Positions 41,969 through 51,002 of a DNA stretch of 64,000 nucleotides are shown here, in pieces. A program made the position numbers and the translations under genes. The notes under the pieces are model-generated. The model was given only the letters and a program-made list of their open reading frames with translations, did no database searches and had not been told where the DNA came from. How positions within the stretch are numbered: the stretch's first letter is position 1; every line of letters begins with the position of its first letter. This DNA comes from Galbitalea sp. SE-J8 (GTDB lineage Bacteria > Actinomycetota > Actinomycetes > Actinomycetales > Microbacteriaceae), in NCBI RefSeq assembly GCF_030345695.1, contig NZ_JAUASV010000003.1:162305-226304 (forward strand). The letters run 5' to 3'.

Positions 41969-43558
41969 GTGGCCAAGCCCGTCGTGCTCATCGCCGAAGA
42001 ACTCTCGCCCGCGACCGTCGAGGCCCTCGGCCCCGACTTCGACATCCGCCAGGTCGACGGCACCGACCGCCCTGCCCTGCTCGAGGCGCTCGCGACGGCG
42101 GACGCGGTGCTCATCCGCTCGGCGACTCAGGTCGACGCCGAGGCGATCGCCGCTGCGAAGCAGCTCAAGGTCGTCGCGCGCGCCGGCGTCGGGCTCGACA
42201 ACGTCGACATCAAGGCCGCAACGAGCGCCGGCGTCATGGTCGTCAACGCGCCGACGAGCAACATCATCTCGGCCGCCGAGCTCACGGTGGGCCACATCCT
42301 GAGCCTCGCCCGCCACCTCCCGGCCGCGCACGCGAGCCTCGCCGCGGGCACCTGGAAGCGATCGAAGTACACCGGCACGGAGCTCTTCGAGAAGACCGTC
42401 GGCATCATCGGCCTCGGCCGCATCGGCGCGCTCATCACCGAGCGCCTGCAGGCCTTCGGCGTCAAGGTCGTCGCGTACGACCCCTACGTCACGAGCGCGC
42501 GGGCGCAGCAGCTCGGCGTGACGCTGCTGGGCCTCGACGAGCTGCTCGCGGCATCCGACTTCATCACGATCCACATGCCGAAGACGCCCGAGACGACCGG
42601 CATGATCGCGGGCCCGCAGCTGGCGCGGATGAAGCCCACCGCCTACATCGTCAACGTCGCACGCGGCGGACTCATCGACGAGAGCGCACTGCTGGAGGCG
42701 CTGCAGGCCGGCACGATCGCCGGCGCCGGACTCGACGTGTTCGTCACGGAGCCGCCGCTCGGCTCGCCGCTGCTCGAGCTCGACAACGTCGTGCTGACGC
42801 CGCACCTCGGCGCGTCGACGGATGAGGCGCAGGAGAAGGCGGGCGTCGCGGTCGCGAAGAGCGTCAAGCTCGCGCTCGAGGGCGAGCTGGTGCCGGATGC
42901 CGTGAACGTCGCCGGCGGGGCGATCGCGCCCGACGTGCGCCCCGGCATCCCGCTCATCGAGAAGCTCGGCCAGGTGTTCGCCGCGCTCGCCGACAGCCCG
43001 CTCACGAGCGTCGACGTCGAGGTGCACGGCGAGATCGGCGCGCTCGACGTGAGCGTGCTGCGCCTCGCGGCGCTCAAGGGCATCTTCACGAACGTCGTCT
43101 CGGAGACCGTGTCGTACGTCAACGCGCCCCTGCTCGCGGAGCAGCGCGGCCTCGAGGTGCGCCTCATCGCCGACACGGTGAGCGACGAGTACCGCAACGT
43201 GCTCACGCTGCGCGGCGCGCTCGCGAACGGCCAGCAGATCTCCGTCTCGGGCACGCTGACCGGCCCGAAGCAGGTGGAGAAGCTCGTCGAGGTCAACGGC
43301 TACGACGTCGAGGTGCCGCTCGCGGAGCACCACATCGTCATGGTCTACACGGACCGTCCGGGCATCGTCGCGGTGTACGGCAAGGAGTTCGGCGACGCGT
43401 CGATCAACATCGCCGGCATGCAGATCGCGCGCCAGACCGCCGGCGGACAGGCGCTCTCGGTGCTCACCGTCGACTCGCCCGTCGCCGACGACATCCTCGA
43501 CCGCGTGCGCGCGGCGATCGACGCGAAGCTGCTGCGCGAGATCGACATCACCGCCTGA
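41969..43558 (+). CDS. serA: D-3-phosphoglycerate dehydrogenase
   Basis: 529 residues, the long actinobacterial form. Order: catalytic/NAD domains (RAGVGLDNVDIKAA, VGIIGLGRIGALITERL, MKPTAYIVNVARGGLID, LTPHLGASTDEAQ with the catalytic His), an intervening domain (about 320-450), and a C-terminal ACT domain (IVMVYTDRPGIVAVYGKEFG; INIAGMQIARQTAGG) for serine feedback. It oxidises 3-phosphoglycerate in the first step of serine synthesis. GTG 41969 has AGAAGG upstream. Confidence 0.97.
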   Translation: MAKPVVLIAEELSPATVEALGPDFDIRQVDGTDRPALLEALATADAVLIRSATQVDAEAIAAAKQLKVVARAGVGLDNVDIKAATSAGVMVVNAPTSNIISAAELTVGHILSLARHLPAAHASLAAGTWKRSKYTGTELFEKTVGIIGLGRIGALITERLQAFGVKVVAYDPYVTSARAQQLGVTLLGLDELLAASDFITIHMPKTPETTGMIAGPQLARMKPTAYIVNVARGGLIDESALLEALQAGTIAGAGLDVFVTEPPLGSPLLELDNVVLTPHLGASTDEAQEKAGVAVAKSVKLALEGELVPDAVNVAGGAIAPDVRPGIPLIEKLGQVFAALADSPLTSVDVEVHGEIGALDVSVLRLAALKGIFTNVVSETVSYVNAPLLAEQRGLEVRLIADTVSDEYRNVLTLRGALANGQQISVSGTLTGPKQVEKLVEVNGYDVEVPLAEHHIVMVYTDRPGIVAVYGKEFGDASINIAGMQIARQTAGGQALSVLTVDSPVADDILDRVRAAIDAKLLREIDITA

Positions 43559-43632
43559 CCGGTGTCTCCGGCCGAGGGGCGGTCGAGCGGGGCTGGCACC
43601 GGCCGTTCACCCCGAATCGATAGGGTCCGCCC

Positions 43633-46600
43633 GTGACACCCGGCCTGCTGCTCGCCTCCGACCGCGCAGCGGCGCCCCGCACGCTCGTCGACGTCCTGCG
43701 CGCCACGACGGTCGCGCATCCGGACGCCTCGGCGCTCGAGGATGCCGACGGCGCGCTCAGCTACCGCGAGCTGATGGCGCGCGTCATCCGCACCGCAGCC
43801 CAGCTGCAGGCGGCCGGCGTGCGCCGCGGCGACCGGGTCGGCATCCGCCTCGCCTCGGGCTCGCGCGAGCTGTACATCGCGATCCTCGGCGTGCTGGCCG
43901 CGGGCGCCGCGTACGTGCCCGTCGACGCCGACGACCCGCAGGAGCGCGCCGACCTCGTGTTCGGCGAGGCCCGCGTGCGCGGGGTGATCGGGGGCTCGGG
44001 GGCGTACTTCCCGAGCACGGATGCGGCGGGCGCTCCGGGTGGGGAGGGTGCGGGGTTTCGAGACGCGTCCTCGCTGCGCTCGGGCGCTCCTCAACCAGCG
44101 GCGGGGGCGCTGCGCTCGGGCGCTCCTCAACCAGCGGCGGGTGGGGAGGGTGCGGGGTTTCGAGACGCGTCCTCGCTGCGCTCGGGCGCTCCTCAACCAG
44201 CGGCGGGGGCGCTGCGCTCGGGCGCTCCTCAACCAGCGGCGGGGGTGCTGCGCTCGGGCGCTCCTCAACCAGCGGCGGGTGGTGGGGAGGGTGGGGCGTT
44301 GTTCGCGGGCGACGCACCGCATCCGTCGTCCGCGGCGCTGCCGATCGTCGCCCCGCCGACGGTCGACGACGACGCCTGGATCATCTTCACGTCCGGCTCG
44401 ACCGGGGTGCCGAAGGGCGTCGCGGTCACGCACCGCAGCGCCGCGGCGTTCGTCGACGCCGAGGCGAGCCTGTTCCTGCGCGACGAGCCGCTCGGTCCCG
44501 GGGACCGGGTGCTCGCCGGCCTCAGCGTCGCGTTCGACGCGAGCTGCGAGGAGATGTGGCTGGCGTGGCGGCACGGCGCGTGCCTCGTGCCGGCCCCGCG
44601 GGCGCTCGTGCGCAGCGGCATGGACCTCGGCCCGTGGCTCACCGCCCGCGGCATCACCGCCGTGAGCACCGTGCCGACGCTCGCGGCGCTGTGGCCGGCC
44701 GAGTCGCTCGAGAACGTCCGCCTGCTCATCTTCGGCGGCGAGGCCTGCCCGCCCGAGCTCGCCGAGCGCCTCGCGGTCGACGGACGCGAGGTCTGGAACA
44801 CGTACGGGCCCACCGAGGCGACGGTCGTCGCGTGCGCCGCCCTGCTCGGCGGCGGCGGACCCGTGCGCATCGGCCTGCCGCTCGACGGCTGGGACCTCGC
44901 CGTCGTCGGCGCCGACGGCACCCCCGTCGCCGAGGGCGGCGTCGGCGAGCTCGTCATCGGCGGGGTCGGACTCGCGCGCTACCTGGATCCGGCGAAGGAC
45001 GCCGAGAAGTACGCGCCGCATCCGCAGCTCGGCTGGGATCGCGCGTACCGGTCGGGCGACCTGGTGCGGTTCGAGAGCGCGGGTCTCGTGTTCCAGGGCC
45101 GCGCCGACGACCAGGTGAAGGTCGGCGGCCGCCGCATCGAGCTCGGCGAGATCGAGGCCGCGATCCAGGGGCTTCCCGGCGTCGCGGGCGCAGCCGTCGC
45201 GGTGCGCGAGACGGATGCGGGCAACCGCGTGCTCGTCGGCTACCTGTCGAGCACCGACCCGGCCTTCAGCACGACGGATGCGCTCGCGCGCCTGCGCGGG
45301 GAGCTCCCGGCCGCGCTCGTGCCGCTCCTTCATCTCATGGCCGAGCTGCCTACCCGCACGAGCGGCAAGGTCGACAAGGCGGCGCTGCCCTGGCCGCTGC
45401 CGGGCGTCGAGGCGGACGACTCCGGCCTCGCCGCGGACCGCCGCGCCCTCGCGGACCGCTGGCAGGCGGTGCTCGGCGTGCCGGTGTCCGACGAGTCCGC
45501 GAACTTCTTCGACCTCGGCGGTGGCTCGCTCGCCGCGGCGCAGCTGCTCGCCGCGCTGCGCGAGGACGACCCCGAGCTCACGGTCGCCGACATCTACGCG
45601 CATCCGCGGCTCGGCGCGATGGCCGACGCGCTCGCCGAGCGCGCCGCGGAGCGCGAGGGCGATCCGGCGGCCGGTCGCGACGACTACCACCGCGTCACCC
45701 CGACCCCGCGCCGCATGCAGGTGCTGCAGTCGGTGCTCGGGGTGCCGCTGTACATCCTCGGCGGCGTGCGCTGGCTCGTCTTCGCGCTGCTCGTGACGAC
45801 GATCCTCGGCGGCATCGGCGGCTTCGAGCTGCTGCCGCGGGTGAACGGCTGGGGACTCGCGGCCGCGTGCCTGGTGTTCTGCACGCCGTTCGGCCGGATG
45901 GCGATCGCGGTCGTCGCGTGCCGGCTGCTGCTCGCCGGGGTGCGCGCGGGCGACCATCCGCGCGGCGGCTCGGTGCACCTGCGGCTCTGGCTCGCCGAGC
46001 AGGCCGCGCACCAGGTGGGCGCGGTCGGCCTCGCGGGCGCGCCCTGGATCACGTACTACGCGCGGGCGCTCGGCGCGCGCATCGGCGACGACGTCGACCT
46101 GCACACGCTGCCCCCGGTCACGGGCATGCTCGAGATCGGCGAGGGCGCGTCGATCGAGCCGGAGGTCGACCTCGCCGGCCACTGGATCGACGGCGACATC
46201 GTGCGGGTCGGCGCGATCCGGATCGGGGCGCACAGCACCGTGGGCGCGCGATCGACGCTGCTCGCCGGCACCCGCATCGGCAAGCGCGCCGAGATCGCGC
46301 CCGGGTCGAGCGTGTTCGGGCGGGTGCCCTCCGGCCAGCGCTGGGCGGGCTCGCCCGCGCAGCGGGTCGGCACGGCGAGCGGATGGTGGCCCGCGGACCG
46401 TCCCGCCCGTGGCCGCCGCTGGCTGCTCGCGTTCGGCGCCTCGAGCACGGTGCTCGCGCTGCTGCCGATCGTCGCGCTCGCCGCCGGGGGAGCCGTGACG
46501 GCCGGGTTCGTGCGCGGCGCGTCGACCGTCGGCGAGCTCGTCGCGCGCGCCGCGATCGGGCTCGTGCCGGGCGTGTTCGTCGCGGGCGTCGTGTTCGCGG

Positions 46601-47835
46601 CATCCGTCGTGCTGCTCGTGCGACTGCTCGCGATCGGGCTGACCGAGGGCGTGCACGCCGTGCGCGGCCGCGTCGGCTGGCAGGTCTGGAGCACCGAGCG
46701 GCTGCTCGACGCGGCCCGGGACGTGCTCTTCCCGCTGTACTCGAGCCTGTTCACGCCGGTCTGGCTGCGGCTGCTCGGCGCGCGGGTCGGGCGCACGGTG
46801 GAGGCGTCGACCGTGCTGCTGCTGCCCGCGATGACGACCATCCGCGACGGGGCGTTCCTCGCCGACGACACCATGGTGGCGAGCTACGAGCTCGGCGGCG
46901 GCTGGCTGCGGATCGCGCGGGTCGAGATCGGCAAGCGCGCGTTCATCGGCAACTCGGGGATGGCGCCGGCCGGTCACCGCGTGCCGAAGGACGGCCTCGT
47001 CGCCGTGCTGTCCGCCGCCCCGCGCCGAGCGAAGCCCGGATCGTCGTGGCTCGGCTCTCCCGCGATGCGGCTGCGCCGCGCGGTCGCGGAGGGGGAGGAC
47101 GTCGAGCGCACCTACCGGCCGTCGCCGAGCCTGCGCGTCGCCCGCACGCTGTGGGAGCTGTGCCGGTTCGTGCCGGTGGTCGTGACGTGCGCGATCGGCG
47201 TCGCGGTGCTGCTCGTGCTCGCGGCGCTCGCGACCGTGCACGTCGGGCTCGCGGTCGCGGTCAGCGGCGTCGTGATGCTCGCGGCGGGCGCGGTGTCGGC
47301 CGCCGTGAGCACGGCGGCGAAGTGGCTGCTGGTGGGCCGCATCCGTGCCACCGAGTACCCGCTGTGGTCGTCGTACGTGTGGCGCACCGAGGTCGCGGAC
47401 ACGTTCGTCGAGATGGTCGCCGCACCCTGGTTCGCGAGGGCGGCAGCGGGCACCCCCGCCCTGGTCTGGTGGCTGCGCAGCCTCGGTTCGCGCATCGGCC
47501 GCGGCGTCTGGTGCGACAGCTACTGGCTGCCGGAGGCCGACCTGGTGACCCTGGGCGACGGTGCTACCGTCAATCGCGGATGCGTCGTGCAGACGCACCT
47601 CTTCCACGATCGGATCCTCAGCATGGACACGGTGACGCTCGACCCGGGCTCGACCCTCGGGCCGCACAGCGTCGTGCTGCCGGCGTCCCGCATCGGCGCC
47701 CACGGCACCGTCGGTCCCGCATCGCTCGTCATGCGCGGCGAGGTCGTGCCGGTCGGCTCGCGCTGGAGCGGCAACCCGATCGGCCCGTGGCGCGAGGTGC
47801 ACACGCGCGAGTACCGCGCGAAGCGACGCGCGTGA
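43633..47835 (+). CDS. Pls/PosA-like NRPS: adenylation, carrier, membrane acyltransferase-like C-terminus
   Basis: 1400 residues. The adenylation domain spans about 15-590: FTSGSTGVPKG (about 252), NTYGPTEATV (about 390), and RADDQVKVGGRRIELGEIE (about 491). A carrier domain follows with FFDLGGGSLAAAQLL, whose Ser takes phosphopantetheine. The C-terminal 700 residues hold several membrane segments and repeated hexapeptide left-handed helix parts (GEGASIEPEVDL..., GAHSTVGARSTLLAG, GDGATVNRGCVVQ). This is the layout of Pls/PosA-type single-module synthetases that polymerise amino acids. Residues about 136-222, between cores A2 and A3, are a REP-derived insertion. TAGGGT six bases before GTG 43633 suggests a leaderless transcript. 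Product unknown. Confidence 0.88.
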   Translation: MTPGLLLASDRAAAPRTLVDVLRATTVAHPDASALEDADGALSYRELMARVIRTAAQLQAAGVRRGDRVGIRLASGSRELYIAILGVLAAGAAYVPVDADDPQERADLVFGEARVRGVIGGSGAYFPSTDAAGAPGGEGAGFRDASSLRSGAPQPAAGALRSGAPQPAAGGEGAGFRDASSLRSGAPQPAAGALRSGAPQPAAGVLRSGAPQPAAGGGEGGALFAGDAPHPSSAALPIVAPPTVDDDAWIIFTSGSTGVPKGVAVTHRSAAAFVDAEASLFLRDEPLGPGDRVLAGLSVAFDASCEEMWLAWRHGACLVPAPRALVRSGMDLGPWLTARGITAVSTVPTLAALWPAESLENVRLLIFGGEACPPELAERLAVDGREVWNTYGPTEATVVACAALLGGGGPVRIGLPLDGWDLAVVGADGTPVAEGGVGELVIGGVGLARYLDPAKDAEKYAPHPQLGWDRAYRSGDLVRFESAGLVFQGRADDQVKVGGRRIELGEIEAAIQGLPGVAGAAVAVRETDAGNRVLVGYLSSTDPAFSTTDALARLRGELPAALVPLLHLMAELPTRTSGKVDKAALPWPLPGVEADDSGLAADRRALADRWQAVLGVPVSDESANFFDLGGGSLAAAQLLAALREDDPELTVADIYAHPRLGAMADALAERAAEREGDPAAGRDDYHRVTPTPRRMQVLQSVLGVPLYILGGVRWLVFALLVTTILGGIGGFELLPRVNGWGLAAACLVFCTPFGRMAIAVVACRLLLAGVRAGDHPRGGSVHLRLWLAEQAAHQVGAVGLAGAPWITYYARALGARIGDDVDLHTLPPVTGMLEIGEGASIEPEVDLAGHWIDGDIVRVGAIRIGAHSTVGARSTLLAGTRIGKRAEIAPGSSVFGRVPSGQRWAGSPAQRVGTASGWWPADRPARGRRWLLAFGASSTVLALLPIVALAAGGAVTAGFVRGASTVGELVARAAIGLVPGVFVAGVVFAASVVLLVRLLAIGLTEGVHAVRGRVGWQVWSTERLLDAARDVLFPLYSSLFTPVWLRLLGARVGRTVEASTVLLLPAMTTIRDGAFLADDTMVASYELGGGWLRIARVEIGKRAFIGNSGMAPAGHRVPKDGLVAVLSAAPRRAKPGSSWLGSPAMRLRRAVAEGEDVERTYRPSPSLRVARTLWELCRFVPVVVTCAIGVAVLLVLAALATVHVGLAVAVSGVVMLAAGAVSAAVSTAAKWLLVGRIRATEYPLWSSYVWRTEVADTFVEMVAAPWFARAAAGTPALVWWLRSLGSRIGRGVWCDSYWLPEADLVTLGDGATVNRGCVVQTHLFHDRILSMDTVTLDPGSTLGPHSVVLPASRIGAHGTVGPASLVMRGEVVPVGSRWSGNPIGPWREVHTREYRAKRRA
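44041..44290. repeat. REP-like repeat expanded in frame inside the NRPS gene
   Basis: Five copies of GCTGCGCTCGGGCGCTCC followed by TCAACCAGCGGCGG; two are preceded by TTTCGAGACGCGTCCTC. The block is translated without stops as LRSGAPQPAAG five times and GFRDASS twice. The same repeat in non-coding form occurs at 16170-16210. It lies between adenylation cores A2 and A3, a surface loop in this fold. Confidence 0.9.
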
Positions 47836-49175
47836 CCGGTCGCTCCGGGGCGGCGGGCGCCGGGCCGGGCTACGGGACGGATGCCGCTGCCGACCCGTAC
47901 GCGCCGGGCAGCGGCAACGCGGGCTACCGCGTCGCGCACTACGACCTCGACCTGCGCTACCGCGTCGCGACGAACCGGCTCGACGGCACGGCCACGCTCA
48001 CCGCGGTGGCGCTCGACGACCTGACCCGGGTCACGCTCGACCTCGCGCACCTCGGCGTCACGAGGGCCGCGGTCGACGGCGTGCGCGTCGGCAAGGTGCG
48101 GCAGAGCGCGTCGAAGCTCAGCATCCCGCTGCCGGCGCCGGTGCCGGCGGGCGCGACGTTCACGCTGCGGATCGAGTACGGCGGCGCGCCCCGGCCGCGG
48201 CGCAGCACGTGGGGCGGCGTCGGCTGGGAGGAGCTCGAGGACGGCGCCCTGGTCGCGGCCCAGCCGACCGGGGCGCCGACCTGGTTCCCGTGCGACGACC
48301 ACCCGGCCCGCCGGTCGACCTACGACGTGCGGGTCGCCACCGAGCCCGAGTACACCGTCGTCGGCCACGGCGTGCCGGCGGGCTCGCGGCTGACCCGGGG
48401 GCGCCGCGAGTGGCGCTTCGTCATGGAGCAGCCGACGGCGACCTACCTCGCGGCGATCGTCGTCGCGCGCCTCGAGACGTCGGCCGTGGACCTCGCGGGC
48501 GTGCCCGGCCGCATCGTCTCACCCCGCGCGATCGGCCATCGCGTGCGCTCGGACTTCGGCGCGCTCGGGGCGATGATGGCGGCCTTCGTCGAGCGGTTCG
48601 GGCCGTATCCGTTCCCGTCGTACACGGTCGCGATCACGCCCGACGATCTCGAGATCCCGCTCGAGGCGCAGGCGATGGCGATCTTCGGCGCGAACCACGC
48701 CGACGGCGCCGGCTCCTGGGAGCGCCTCATCGCGCACGAGCTCGCGCACCAGTGGTTCGGCAACAGCGTGGGTCTCACGACGTGGCGCGACATCTGGCTC
48801 AACGAGGGATTCGCGTGCTACGCCGAGTGGCTGTGGTCGGAGGCGTCCGCCGGTCCGTCGGCCGACACGCACGCGCGCTCGCACGAGCGCCGGCTGCGCT
48901 CGCTGCCGCAGGACCTCGTGCTCGCCGATCCCGGCGCGCACGACATGTTCGACGACCGGGTCTACAAGCGCGGCGCCCTCGCGCTGCACGCGCTGCGGCT
49001 CGAGATCGGCGACGACCTCTTCTTCGCGGTGCTGCGGACCTGGACCGGGCGGTTCGCCCGGACCTGCGCGACGACGGCGCAGTTCCGCGCGCACGCCGCC
49101 GGGATCGCGGGCCGGCCGCTCGACGCGCTCTTCGACGCGTGGCTCGAACGGATGCCGCTGCCGCGGCTGCCCTAG
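47832..49175 (+). CDS. M1-family metallopeptidase
   Basis: 447 residues, shorter than classical M1 aminopeptidases. It has an N-terminal beta saddle (GYRVAHYDLDLRYRVATNRL) and the catalytic domain with the Zn motif LIAHELAHQWFGNSVGL and third ligand Glu in WLNEGFACYAEWLW; the GAMEN-like motif is replaced by LEAQAMAIF. The C-terminal helical domain is absent. GTG 47832 overlaps the NRPS stop (GTGA), so it is co-translated with the synthetase and may trim or release its peptide product, or be a housekeeping peptidase. No signal peptide is seen. Confidence 0.88.
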   Translation: MTGRSGAAGAGPGYGTDAAADPYAPGSGNAGYRVAHYDLDLRYRVATNRLDGTATLTAVALDDLTRVTLDLAHLGVTRAAVDGVRVGKVRQSASKLSIPLPAPVPAGATFTLRIEYGGAPRPRRSTWGGVGWEELEDGALVAAQPTGAPTWFPCDDHPARRSTYDVRVATEPEYTVVGHGVPAGSRLTRGRREWRFVMEQPTATYLAAIVVARLETSAVDLAGVPGRIVSPRAIGHRVRSDFGALGAMMAAFVERFGPYPFPSYTVAITPDDLEIPLEAQAMAIFGANHADGAGSWERLIAHELAHQWFGNSVGLTTWRDIWLNEGFACYAEWLWSEASAGPSADTHARSHERRLRSLPQDLVLADPGAHDMFDDRVYKRGALALHALRLEIGDDLFFAVLRTWTGRFARTCATTAQFRAHAAGIAGRPLDALFDAWLERMPLPRLP

Positions 49176-49618
49176 CGGCGGCCCGCTCCGAGGCCGGTGC
49201 CGGTGCCGTCGTCCCGGACCGCCGTCGTCACGACGAGGGCCGCGTCGAACGGATGCCGGCGCAGCCGGTAGCGCACGCCGTCGAGCTCGGCGCGGTCGCC
49301 CTCGACGCGCACGCGCCCCGGGTCCACGGCGAGCCCGCGCCCGTCCGCCTTGAGCACCGCCTCCACGCGCGTCCAGTGCTCGGCCGACCAGACGCCGGTG
49401 AGCCGCCCGATCGCGCGCACCCGCTCGTCGCCCGCCGCGATCGGCTCCGCGTCGACGCCGACCGGCCGGTCGGAGCGCGCCACGAACACCCGGCCGAGGG
49501 CGCGGGTGAGCGAGACGAACCCGTCGGCGACGACGGGGCGGCCGTGATCGCCGGAGCCGCACAGCGCGCAGCGGTGCGCGAACGCGACGCCCGGGTCGCC
49601 CTCCCGCACGTCGACCAT
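49172..49618 (-). CDS. 4'-phosphopantetheinyl transferase superfamily protein
   Basis: 148 residues. The N-terminus has the substrate-binding pair CALCGSGDHGRPVV; PVGVDAEPI (about 52) supplies the Mg-binding DxE, and WTRVEAVLKADGRGL (about 81-95) is the WxxKEA-like motif (here W-T-R-V-E-A). It transfers phosphopantetheine from CoA to carrier domains, and the carrier of the convergent NRPS is the obvious client. Its stop overlaps the M1 gene stop (CTAG) and its ATG overlaps the acetyltransferase stop (TGATG). It is shorter than typical Sfp enzymes (about 220 aa) but has the core. Confidence 0.82.
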   Translation of the reverse strand: MVDVREGDPGVAFAHRCALCGSGDHGRPVVADGFVSLTRALGRVFVARSDRPVGVDAEPIAAGDERVRAIGRLTGVWSAEHWTRVEAVLKADGRGLAVDPGRVRVEGDRAELDGVRYRLRRHPFDAALVVTTAVRDDGTGTGLGAGRR

Positions 49619-50943
49619 CAGAACCAGCTTCCGAGGTGGGGAGGCCGGGCCGTGCGGAACAGCGCGTCGACGAGCGCGACGTCGCCCGTGAGCTCGCCGC
49701 GCAGCGCGAGGTCGCCCGCGCTCATCCCGCCGAGCAGCAGGGAGCCGAGCGCGGTGACGGCGAGATCGACGGCCGGGACGCCCCCGGCATCCGTCGTCCC
49801 CGCGTCCGTCGGCACGGCGGGCTCGAGCCGCGTGACCGTGCCGACGCCGCCCGTCACGTCGAGCCGGAAGACGCCGGCCGCGAAGCCGAGCGGATCGTCG
49901 ACGCGCAGCACGACCGAGCCGTCGCGCTCGTAGCGGCGCGCGGCGAGGGCGGCGGGAACGTCGAGCACGCGCGCCCAGAGGTGGTCCTCGAGCCAGACCT
50001 GCTTGGCCCGGCGGAAGTCGGTGAGCAGGTGGGGCAGGGGCTCGTCGACCGCGGTCGTGAAGGTGCGCACGATCCCGACGAGGTCGTGCTCGACGAGGAA
50101 GCGCCAGAGCGCCAGGTAGGCGTCATCCGTCAGCGCGACCAGGTGCTGCACCGTCAGGATCGCCATCGCGAAGTCCTCGTCGTTGCCCGCGACCGTGTAG
50201 ACGACGAAGCCCTGGCATTCGCCCGCCGCGTCGTCGAAGCGCACCACGCGGTGGTCGTCCTTCTTGGGGTTCGAGGCGAGCGGGCCGGTGAGCCGGTCGG
50301 CGAGGTAGCGCGACTTCTCGATCTCGCCGACCCGCGCCCGGCGCGCGCGGTCGAGCACGGCGCGTCCGGTCTCGCGGAACTCCTCCGGCTCGACGAACCG
50401 CAGCGAACCCGAGGCGGGCCGGCCGCGCCAGCGCTCCCGCTTCGTCTCGATCTCGAAGCCCGCGAGCCAGGTCGCCGGCCCGAAGCCGAAGCGGTGGTAG
50501 ATCGTCGACTCGCTCACGGTGAGCACCGCCACCGGAAGGCCGAGGGCGGATGCGGTGCGCAGCTCCGCCTCGAGCATCGCGGTCGCGATCCCCAGCCGCC
50601 GGTGCGTCGGCGCGACGGTCACGCTGCTGATCGCCCAGGACGGCACGGTCGTCAGCCCCGGAAGCGTCAGCTCGGCGATCCAGCCCTGCGAGGTCGCGAC
50701 CGGCACGGCGCCGACCCGCGGGTCGTGCACGCCCGTGGTGCGGCGGTCGGCCTGGTAGTCGCGAGCCTCGTCGAGCCGCTCGGCCGACGCCCGTCCGCCG
50801 AGGAAGCCGCGCACATCCGCCTGGAACCAGGCGTTGCGCGCGTCGACGTCCTCCGGGTCGACGAGGGACAGGGTGAGACCCCGCTCGGCCAGCCGGCCGC
50901 GCGAGGTCTCGTCGAGGGGGTGCGTGAGGTAGTGCTCGGTCAC
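49618..50943 (-). CDS. Eis-like GNAT N-acetyltransferase
   Basis: 441 residues. The first GNAT domain has SSVTVAPTHRRLGIATAMLEAEL (acetyl-CoA loop R-R-x-G-I-A). A second GNAT-like domain covers about 220-330 and a C-terminal sterol-carrier-like domain about 335-441 (GDLALRGELTGDVALVDALF). The three-part layout and length are those of Eis proteins, which acetylate aminoglycosides or protein lysines. GTG 50943 is chosen with GAGGGG directly before; GTG 50952 is an alternative. It is the first gene of a pair with the phosphopantetheinyl transferase. Confidence 0.85.
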   Translation of the reverse strand: MTEHYLTHPLDETSRGRLAERGLTLSLVDPEDVDARNAWFQADVRGFLGGRASAERLDEARDYQADRRTTGVHDPRVGAVPVATSQGWIAELTLPGLTTVPSWAISSVTVAPTHRRLGIATAMLEAELRTASALGLPVAVLTVSESTIYHRFGFGPATWLAGFEIETKRERWRGRPASGSLRFVEPEEFRETGRAVLDRARRARVGEIEKSRYLADRLTGPLASNPKKDDHRVVRFDDAAGECQGFVVYTVAGNDEDFAMAILTVQHLVALTDDAYLALWRFLVEHDLVGIVRTFTTAVDEPLPHLLTDFRRAKQVWLEDHLWARVLDVPAALAARRYERDGSVVLRVDDPLGFAAGVFRLDVTGGVGTVTRLEPAVPTDAGTTDAGGVPAVDLAVTALGSLLLGGMSAGDLALRGELTGDVALVDALFRTARPPHLGSWF

Positions 50944-51002
50944 CCCCCTCACGCTAGAGCAGGGCCCGGCACGGCGGTGCCGGGCGGTGTAGGACTGAAC
51001 GG

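Noticed and set aside
43345..47802. 1485-codon minus-strand frame opposite the NRPS gene
   Set aside because: High GC keeps antisense frames open. The product is His/Arg/Asp-rich without domains, while the plus strand shows complete NRPS motifs.
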